A stretch of 64,000 bases of DNA from Baekduia soli (lineage in GTDB: Bacteria > Actinomycetota > Thermoleophilia > Solirubrobacterales > Solirubrobacteraceae). Position numbers and translations under genes: made by a program. The notes beneath the pieces were generated by a model. It searched no databases. It was given only the letters and a program-made list of their open reading frames with translations, and was not told where the DNA came from. Shown here piece after piece: positions 58,200-64,000 of the stretch (the stretch's first letter is position 1; each line of letters starts with the position of its first letter). The DNA is taken from the NCBI RefSeq assembly GCF_007970665.1, contig NZ_CP042430.1, positions 620,001-684,000 of the forward strand, given 5' to 3'.

Positions 58200-59537
58200 C
58201 TAGGCCGGGCGGCGGCTCTTCCCCGCCCGCGCCCGCGCCGCCACCGTTGCGTAGGCGGTAACCGTGGAGCCCGAGCGTGTGGTGATCCGTACGCCGACCC
58301 GCCGGCCCGCGGCATCCATCGGGACGGTCCGGACCACGGCCCGACCGCCCGCCGTCTCGAACGACCCGTCCCCGTTGAGATCCCATGACACGGCCGCCCG
58401 CGGCTGGTTGAGCACCGAGTTGGAGGTGTCGAGGCGGATCAGGCCACCGTGGGCGGCCACGTCGACGTCGAGCGCAGCCCGATCGCTCACGACGCACTCG
58501 ACCGAGAAGCCCTGGCAGGTCTTGGCCGCCAACAGCTGGAGGTGTTGCCACGGGAAGGCCGCCATGGCCTTCATCGTGTACTGACCCTCGAGCAGCGGTG
58601 CCATGATGTTGGGGGTGCCGGCCGGCGGCTCCTGTGCGATGAACGTGTTGACGCCGCCCGTCTGGTCACGCACGACGATCCCGTACTTCTGCGCCGCCTC
58701 GGCGAGCATGCGCACCATGGGGGTCATCGTCAGCCGGCTCAGGTCCACCGAGGGATCCAGTCGCATGCGCGCACCTTCGGGGAGAGCCCAGCGGTCGGTC
58801 AGCCATCCGTCAGCCCGCTGGGCCGGCCAGTTCCACCGGCCCTTGGCCGACGCGGTGATCGCCAACGCGAGCGCGTGGTGGATCTGCCGTTCGCGCAGCT
58901 CGTCCAGAGTCACCGTGCCGGCGATCGTCGACATCGACGAGGCCGTCACGTTCCAGTTGAACCGCGACGAGCGATCGCCCTGGGGATTGCGCCAGGACAG
59001 CGACGATGCCACGCCGCGGTCGTGCTGGAGGTCCTCCGTGACGCCGCCCCAGCGCGCGGACCACGCGCCCGTCGGGGACTTCACGGCACCGAAGAACTCC
59101 CACTCCTTGATGGTCCCGTCCGGTTGGGGCTGCAGGACCGCGAAGTTCCGGTCGCTGCAGTTGGCCGGCCGGGCATCCGGCGGGATCGGCACCGACGACC
59201 AGGCCTGGACCAGCGCGGGATCGGTGTAGGACGGATGATCGAGCGTCACCGATGTGTGCGGCGTGCCCGCCGGGGCCCAGAACATCGGCGTCCCGCACTG
59301 CGGGCTGTTGATGTAGCCGCCGTAGCGGGCCACCTGCTGGTTGAAGAACGCCATGTAGCGCGAGCTGCCGGGCTGCAGCGGCGCGTCGGCGCGCAGCGGA
59401 AGGTTCCACACCGAGTCGGGCGCGAAGGGGACGAAGCCCTTGGGCAGCGGAGCGGCGTGCGCGGGACCGGCGAGGCCGGCAAGCACGACGGCCAGGCAGG
59501 CCGCCCGGGTGAGCGTACGATGGGGAAGGAGCGGCAT
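58200..59537 (-). CDS. Large secreted protein of unknown function
   Basis: A 445-residue exported protein. The signal peptide (LTRAACLAVVLAGLAG, cleavage near AHAA) gives a mature protein starting PLPKGFVPFAPDSVWN. The body is rich in Trp, Asn and aromatic residues (SARWGGVTEDLQHDRGVASS, GRWNWPAQRADGWLTDRWAL), with four Cys that could form two disulfides. The C-terminal 90 residues look like a beta domain with an EF-hand-like SWDLNGDGSFETAGGRA, which may bind calcium. I do not recognise a family or catalytic motif. It sits in the locus between methyltransferase and flippase and may be a surface or polysaccharide-associated protein. Confidence 0.75.
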   Translation of the reverse strand: MPLLPHRTLTRAACLAVVLAGLAGPAHAAPLPKGFVPFAPDSVWNLPLRADAPLQPGSSRYMAFFNQQVARYGGYINSPQCGTPMFWAPAGTPHTSVTLDHPSYTDPALVQAWSSVPIPPDARPANCSDRNFAVLQPQPDGTIKEWEFFGAVKSPTGAWSARWGGVTEDLQHDRGVASSLSWRNPQGDRSSRFNWNVTASSMSTIAGTVTLDELRERQIHHALALAITASAKGRWNWPAQRADGWLTDRWALPEGARMRLDPSVDLSRLTMTPMVRMLAEAAQKYGIVVRDQTGGVNTFIAQEPPAGTPNIMAPLLEGQYTMKAMAAFPWQHLQLLAAKTCQGFSVECVVSDRAALDVDVAAHGGLIRLDTSNSVLNQPRAAVSWDLNGDGSFETAGGRAVVRTVPMDAAGRRVGVRITTRSGSTVTAYATVAARARAGKSRRPA

Positions 59538-59711
59538 GAGGCAGGCGGATGGCCGCGGAGAGTCGGGGAAGCTCGGAACGGGTCGCGGCCGCGGCCGGGC
59601 GACTACCCATAGGAGTCGGTCCGCTTCCCCCAGTCTTTGGCCGATCCCGCGGCCCTTCAAACAGACGTCCATTGGGTGTTCGCGGCGGGACAAGGGCCGC
59701 GAGATGCCCTG

Positions 59712-61226
59712 TCAGCGGCGGCTGCGACCGGCCAGACGCCGCATGAACCCCATGAGCTCGTCGTACGCCGAGGGGAACACGACCCGCAGTGTGGCCAGGT
59801 AGCTGACCAGCCCGGCGGCGGAGATCGCCAGCAGCGCCAGCGGAGCGAAGGTGTCGTCGAGCACACGGGTCCCGGCCAACGCGAGCCCCAGGAGCGGCCC
59901 GCAGGCCACGAGCGGCGGCAGGATGTCCTCGAACATGCTCTTGACCGTGATGCCGACAAGCGGACGCAGCACGGTGACGTGCGTGAACAGCATGAGCACG
60001 ACCTGGATCGCGGCCCCCGCCGCGGCTACCGCGATGATCCCGTGCGGCGCGGCGATCGCCACCGTCACGCCGAACGCGACGAACGACACCAGGTTGAGCC
60101 ACACGAGCGTCGAGGCGCGCCCGAGGGAGACCAGCAGCGGGCCGACCCCGGTCATGATGGTGGCCACCAGGCCGGCGGCGGTGAGGATCTGCGTGGGCTC
60201 GACGGCCGGCTCCCACCGCGACCCGAACACGAACGGCACGAGGATCGGCGCCACGCCGGTCACCAGGAGGATGGGTGGGAATAGCAGCAGCGCGTGGACG
60301 CGCACGATGCGCCCGCGGATCCGTCGCAGCTCGACGAGGTCTTCCGCGCGCGAGAACAGCGGGAGAGACAGCCGCAACATGATGGCGCTGAGCTTGGACT
60401 GGTACTCCACGCCGATGCGATAGGCCCGCGAGTAGTAGCCGAGCACCGTCGGGCCGAGGCGCGCGCCGACGAAGATGTAGTCGATGTTGCGGAACCCCAA
60501 GTACAGAAGACCGGAGCCGAGGGCGGGCAGGCCGAGCCGGCGGATGTCCCGGGCCACGCCCGGGTCCCAGGCCAGGTTGGGTCGCGGCGCCGCGAGCTGG
60601 GTCCCGACCAGCGTCACGACCGCGGTGGCGACCGCCCCGAGGACGATCGCCTCGCCGTCTAGGCCGGCGACCGCCAGCGCGACCATCACGGCGGTGCCGA
60701 TCACCGCGGCGGCCGCATCGGCCAAGCCGACAGACCGGAAGTCCAACCGACGCTGGAGCAAGCTCGACGGCACACCCGCGACAGCGCTGATGAGGAAGAT
60801 GGGGGCGATGATCAGGGTCAGGCGACCGGTCTGATCGTCAAACACCAACGGCATCACCAAGACGGCGACGAGCACCGTGAGCACGGTGAGCACCAACCCC
60901 GACACGATGCTGAGGACCATCGCGGTCCCCCGCTCCACGGAACCGACCTGGCGGCGCTGGATGAGCGGCGTGGCGATCCCCTGTGACCCCACACCGGATG
61001 CCAGTTCATTGACCAACAGCGCGATCGCCGCACGACCGAACTCCGCCGGAGGTACCAGGTGCGAGGTGACCACGATGCCCCCGAACGCGGCAAGCTCGGA
61101 GACCACGCGGGCCAGACCGACCCAGCGGACGCCCGAGACGGCCGCATCCCCGAGCGTTGCGTGCGTCGAGGTCTCACCGGATGCGCCGACGGACCCCTGG
61201 TGCTCCTCATCAGGTGTCCCCGGCAT
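59712..61226 (-). CDS. Lipopolysaccharide/oligosaccharide flippase (MOP superfamily, Wzx-like)
   Basis: A 504-residue integral membrane protein with 12-14 predicted helices of the polysaccharide_synt family. Landmarks are SGVRWVGLARVVSELAAFGG at the start of helix 1, PPAEFGRAAIALLV, IGTPLIQ-type residues in GIATPLIQRRQVGSVERGT, and the amphipathic YYSRAYRIGVEYQSKLS in mid protein. It would flip lipid-linked repeat units across the membrane. The N-terminal 26 residues are hydrophilic. ATG 61226 is divergent from a GT2 gene with a 64-base gap; the upstream open frame is not family-like. Confidence 0.9.
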   Translation of the reverse strand: MPGTPDEEHQGSVGASGETSTHATLGDAAVSGVRWVGLARVVSELAAFGGIVVTSHLVPPAEFGRAAIALLVNELASGVGSQGIATPLIQRRQVGSVERGTAMVLSIVSGLVLTVLTVLVAVLVMPLVFDDQTGRLTLIIAPIFLISAVAGVPSSLLQRRLDFRSVGLADAAAAVIGTAVMVALAVAGLDGEAIVLGAVATAVVTLVGTQLAAPRPNLAWDPGVARDIRRLGLPALGSGLLYLGFRNIDYIFVGARLGPTVLGYYSRAYRIGVEYQSKLSAIMLRLSLPLFSRAEDLVELRRIRGRIVRVHALLLFPPILLVTGVAPILVPFVFGSRWEPAVEPTQILTAAGLVATIMTGVGPLLVSLGRASTLVWLNLVSFVAFGVTVAIAAPHGIIAVAAAGAAIQVVLMLFTHVTVLRPLVGITVKSMFEDILPPLVACGPLLGLALAGTRVLDDTFAPLALLAISAAGLVSYLATLRVVFPSAYDELMGFMRRLAGRSRR

Positions 61227-61290
61227 CGGCCGCCGACTGTAGCGTGGTACACCCCGGCGCCCGGGGCGGCCGTTGCTAGCCTCCACGTCA

Positions 61291-62157
61291 ATGAGCGAGG
61301 CTCCGCTTCCGGTGACCGCGGTCATTGCTGCCTATAACCGGGCCGACGTTGTGGAGCGTGCCGTCCGGAGCGTCCTGGCGCAGCCGCGCCCTCCGGCCGA
61401 GGTGCTCGTCGTCGACGACGCCTCGACCGACGCGACCATCCAACGGGCGCAGGCCGCCGGTGCGACCGTTCTGCGCCGGGAGCGTAACGGCGGCGCCGCG
61501 GCGGCCCGCAACATGGGCGTCGAGGCGGCAACGCAGCCCTGGATTGCGTTCCTGGACTCCGACGACGAGTGGCTGCCCTGTCATCTCGCCACCCTCTGGC
61601 CCCTGGCCGAGGACTACGAGCTGGTCACGGGCGCCTCGCTGGTGAAGTCGGCCTCCTCGATCGTGACGAAGCGTTCCGGCGTTGCACGGCGCACGGAGCT
61701 GTATTCACCCGCCGCGCTCGTGTTCCCCGACAACTTCGTCAGCTCGGGCGGCGTCCTGGTGTCCCGCGCGGCCGTGCGCGAGGTGGGCGGCTTCGACGAG
61801 GGCCTACGCTTCGCGGAGGACTTCGACCTGTGGCTGCGGGTGCTGTCCCGCCACCCGGGCGTCGCGGTGCCCGACCCGGTCTGCATCTATTACCGTCACG
61901 ACGGTCAGAAGACCGGTCAGGTCTCCGAGGCCCGGGCGGCACAGCGCGGCCTACTCGAGCGCTACCGGGACCAGCCGTGGTGGTCCGAGCGCGCGTTCCA
62001 CCGTCGGCTGGCGCTCAACGAATGTGAGCGGCGCATCGCACAGGGGCACCGGCTCTCGGCCCTGCGTCTTCTGCTCTCAGGTCTGGTGCGCGATCCGTCA
62101 GTGCATGCGCCCGTCGCGCGCGTGCTGGCGTCTCGCCGGCTCCGGAGCGGCGGATGA
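61291..62157 (+). CDS. GT2 glycosyltransferase
   Basis: A 288-residue GT-A enzyme: PVTAVIAAYNRADVVERAVR at the start, VVDDASTDATIQRAQAAG, RNGGAAAARNMGVEAATQPW, the DxD-type FLDSDDEWL (about residues 91-99), and FAEDFDLWLRVLSRHPG as the catalytic ED region. It has no membrane helices and should add one sugar to a lipid-linked acceptor on the inner face. ATG 61291 was chosen over TTG 61273 since it begins at the family start. Its stop overlaps the next gene (ATGA), so the two transferases are coupled. Confidence 0.9.
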   Translation: MSEAPLPVTAVIAAYNRADVVERAVRSVLAQPRPPAEVLVVDDASTDATIQRAQAAGATVLRRERNGGAAAARNMGVEAATQPWIAFLDSDDEWLPCHLATLWPLAEDYELVTGASLVKSASSIVTKRSGVARRTELYSPAALVFPDNFVSSGGVLVSRAAVREVGGFDEGLRFAEDFDLWLRVLSRHPGVAVPDPVCIYYRHDGQKTGQVSEARAAQRGLLERYRDQPWWSERAFHRRLALNECERRIAQGHRLSALRLLLSGLVRDPSVHAPVARVLASRRLRSGG

Positions 62158-63305
62158 GCCACGTCGTCGTCGGCCACGTGGTCAACACCTACGTGACGGT
62201 CTCCGAGACGTTCATCCCGGACGCGATCGCCGCGGTGGATGCGCACGGCACCGAGTCCTGGGTCATCTGCGGGCGGAGCGAGAATGAGGACAGGTTCCCT
62301 CTTCCCCCGCCGGAGCGACGGATCGTGGCCCCCGTGCCATCGACGGCGCGCCGGATCGTGGATCGCCTCCGGGGCGCCGACCCCCGCCGGCGGTTCGCTG
62401 GCAGCGTGCTGGCGGACGCCCGCACGGCCGGCCCCGATCTGCTGCACGCCCACTTCGGATGGTCCGCGCTGTACGCCGCACCGCTGGCGCAGCTCATGGA
62501 CATACCGCTCGTCACGACGTTTCATGGCAGCGACGTCACGGTACTGCCGCTCCAGCCCGAGCACCGCGGCGTGTACACCGGCCTCTTCGGCACCATGACG
62601 GCGGCCATCGTCGTCTCCCGATACGTGCAGGGCGCGCTCGAGGACCTCGGGTGGGCAGGTCCGACCCACATCGTTCCCGCCGGCGTCGACGTCCGGCGAT
62701 TCACGTTCCGCGAGCCGCCGGCCGCGTGTGACGCCCCCCGCGTCGCGTTCGTCGGGCGCCTCGTGGAGCGCAAGGGCGCCGACGTGCTGCTGCGGGCCGC
62801 CGCCGGCCTCCGGGCCGACGGGACGCCGGTCGAGGTGCACCTCGTCGGCGATGGGCCCGAGCGCTCGGCGCTGGAGGCTCTGGCCCGCGAACACCGCCTC
62901 GAGGAGATCCGGTTCCACGGCGCGCTCGGTCCTGACGGGGTGCGGGACGTCCTGCGAGGTGCCCACCTGATGGTCATGCCCAGCCGGGCGCTGCCTAGCG
63001 GCTCCGGTGAAGGCTCGCCCGTGGTGCTCAAGGAGGCCCTGGCGACGGGCGTGCCCGTCATCGCGACGGACACGGGAGGCACACGCGAGGTGATGCCGCC
63101 GGAATACCGCGACGAGCTGGTGGCCGGCGACGACGTCGCCGGGCTCGCGCACCAGATGCGGGCGGTGCTCCACGACCCGGCCTCGTGGGCTCGACGAGCC
63201 CACGTGGGCCGCGCCTGGGTCGAGCAGGAGTTCGACTGGGGCGTGCTCGGCGCACGCACCGTGGAGCTCTATGCGACCCTCGCCGGCGACGCCGAGCGCC
63301 GCTAG
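62154..63305 (+). CDS. GT4 glycosyltransferase, colanic-acid/WcaL-like
   Basis: A 383-residue GT-B transferase. HVVNTYVTVSETFIPDAIAA at the start and LLHAHFGWSALYAAPLA with VTTFHGSDVT in the N-terminal domain resemble WcaL/AmsK-type transferases. The donor domain has VAFVGRLVERKGADVLLRAA, LVGDGPERSALEAL and the EX7E region in SGEGSPVVLKEALATGVPVI. The ATG at 62154 overlaps the stop of the GT2 gene. Its stop overlaps the stop of the convergent last GT4 gene by four bases. Donor unknown. Confidence 0.9.
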   Translation: MSHVVVGHVVNTYVTVSETFIPDAIAAVDAHGTESWVICGRSENEDRFPLPPPERRIVAPVPSTARRIVDRLRGADPRRRFAGSVLADARTAGPDLLHAHFGWSALYAAPLAQLMDIPLVTTFHGSDVTVLPLQPEHRGVYTGLFGTMTAAIVVSRYVQGALEDLGWAGPTHIVPAGVDVRRFTFREPPAACDAPRVAFVGRLVERKGADVLLRAAAGLRADGTPVEVHLVGDGPERSALEALAREHRLEEIRFHGALGPDGVRDVLRGAHLMVMPSRALPSGSGEGSPVVLKEALATGVPVIATDTGGTREVMPPEYRDELVAGDDVAGLAHQMRAVLHDPASWARRAHVGRAWVEQEFDWGVLGARTVELYATLAGDAERR

Positions 63306-64000
63306 TTGACCACCAGCTCGGCCAGGCGGCGTCCGCAGCTCTCGCGGGAGTACGTCGCGACCGCGGCGGCGCGGGCGGCCGCGCCGAGCTCGGCCCGCCG
63401 GGCGTGCGCCTCCACGATCGCCTCGGCCAGCGCCCCGACGTCCCCCACGCCCACGATCAGCCCGGTGCGGTCGTGCTCGACGACCTCGGCGATGGCCGGG
63501 ATGTCGGACCCGACGACCGAGCATCCGCAGGCCATCGCCTCCAGGAGCGACATGGGCAGCCCCTCGTAGGCCGACGGCAGGGCGAAGACGGCGGCCGAGC
63601 GCATCGCCTCCACGATCACGGAGCGGTCCATGACGAAGCCGTCGAACCGGCAGCGGTCGGCCACGCCGGCCTCCCGCGCGAGCTCGCGCAGCATCTGCTC
63701 GTCGGGTCCGCTCCCCAGGATGCGCAGCGACCACCCGGCGTCCAGGCGGGCCAGCGCGTGGATGAGGTCGGAGATCCGCTTCTGCACGTCCAGCAGGCGC
63801 GCGACGATCACGATCTCCTTGCCCGGCCCCGCCGCCGTGGCCGGCGCCGGGGCGTAGCGGCCGACGTCGACGCCGTTGGGGATCCGGGTCGGGTGACCGC
63901 CGTGCCGACGGACCTTGTCGGCCTCGGCCGAGGTCTGCACGACGATCGCCCGCGCCCGCGGCAGGGTGCGCCGCTTGAACGTCTTGAGTTCGTGGCGGTC
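63302..64000 (-). CDS. GT4 glycosyltransferase, 5' partial
   Basis: The frame is open to the right edge, so only the C-terminal 232 residues are visible. They include the junction (RARAIVVQTSAEADKVRRHG, IPNGVDVGRYAP), the donor-binding VIVARLLDVQKRISDLIHAL, ILGSGPDEQMLRELA, and the EX7E motif in SAYEGLPMSLLEAMACGCSV. This is a retaining GT-B enzyme of the polysaccharide locus. The start and acceptor domain lie beyond base 64000. Confidence 0.9.
   Translation of the reverse strand, partial: DRHELKTFKRRTLPRARAIVVQTSAEADKVRRHGGHPTRIPNGVDVGRYAPAPATAAGPGKEIVIVARLLDVQKRISDLIHALARLDAGWSLRILGSGPDEQMLRELAREAGVADRCRFDGFVMDRSVIVEAMRSAAVFALPSAYEGLPMSLLEAMACGCSVVGSDIPAIAEVVEHDRTGLIVGVGDVGALAEAIVEAHARRAELGAAARAAAVATYSRESCGRRLAELVVN

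Noticed and set aside
1-64000. CRISPR arrays, tRNA and rRNA genes
   Set aside because: No regularly spaced repeats and no tRNA-like or rRNA-like sequence were seen in the gaps by eye; a covariance search would be decisive.

Overview
The window is a strongly GC-rich, tightly packed bacterial chromosome segment in which almost every third codon position is G or C and many starts are GTG or TTG. The mix points to an actinobacterium, most likely the class Thermoleophilia (Solirubrobacterales relatives): a SigK/RskA-type ECF system next to a fasciclin protein, paired MerR regulators with cobalamin-fold C-termini, SpoIIM and SpoIID proteins, an AbiEi/DUF559 gene, PAC2, a BldC-like regulator, and a large zinc-rich IleS. 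This placement is an inference from gene content. I saw no rRNA, tRNA or CRISPR array and no recognisable transposase gene.

Left part (1-22 kb). The 3' end of a UvrD-type helicase-nuclease is followed by a leftward cbs-metB transsulfuration operon with two envelope genes, divergent from an Lrp-type regulator; two operator-like dyads sit between them. Next come PAC2, an OB-HD protein, otsB, two glycosyltransferases, PolX and SpoIIM, then rskA-sigK divergent from a fasciclin gene, trxA, ileS, a MarR regulator and two MerR paralogs flanking a zinc-ribbon/PAS-like protein.

Middle part (22-47 kb). A 28-residue peptide gene lies downstream of three direct repeats. Then follow an HD-GYP membrane protein, a BldC-like HTH protein, PPK2-thioesterase, a MATE transporter, a lipoprotein followed by an alpha/beta-hydrolase without its catalytic Ser and His, and fumC. 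An AbiEi/DUF559 gene is bracketed by related inverted palindromes. Two glycoside hydrolase family 2 proteins, a TPP enzyme/aldehyde dehydrogenase/cyclase gene set, SpoIID, LemA, MaoC, AarF, a 5'-3' exonuclease, a cupin, YchF and a PAP2 phosphatase follow. Two genes here (cyclase, PAP2) each lack one base in a run of five G:C pairs, and a sugar-transferase remnant lies between the TPP enzyme and the aldehyde dehydrogenase.

Right part (47-64 kb). This is a surface-polysaccharide locus: two WecG/TagA-type transferases, at least five other glycosyltransferases, a hexapeptide acyltransferase, three GDP-heptose pathway enzymes (hddA-gmhA-gmhB), a chain-length regulator, an O-antigen-ligase-like polymerase, a flippase, a methyltransferase and a large secreted protein of unknown function. 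Its main divergent intergenic gaps share a GTCAC...GTGAC half-site pattern. The locus runs off the right edge inside a GT4 gene. No priming sugar transferase or GDP-heptose guanylyltransferase (HddC) is seen in the window.
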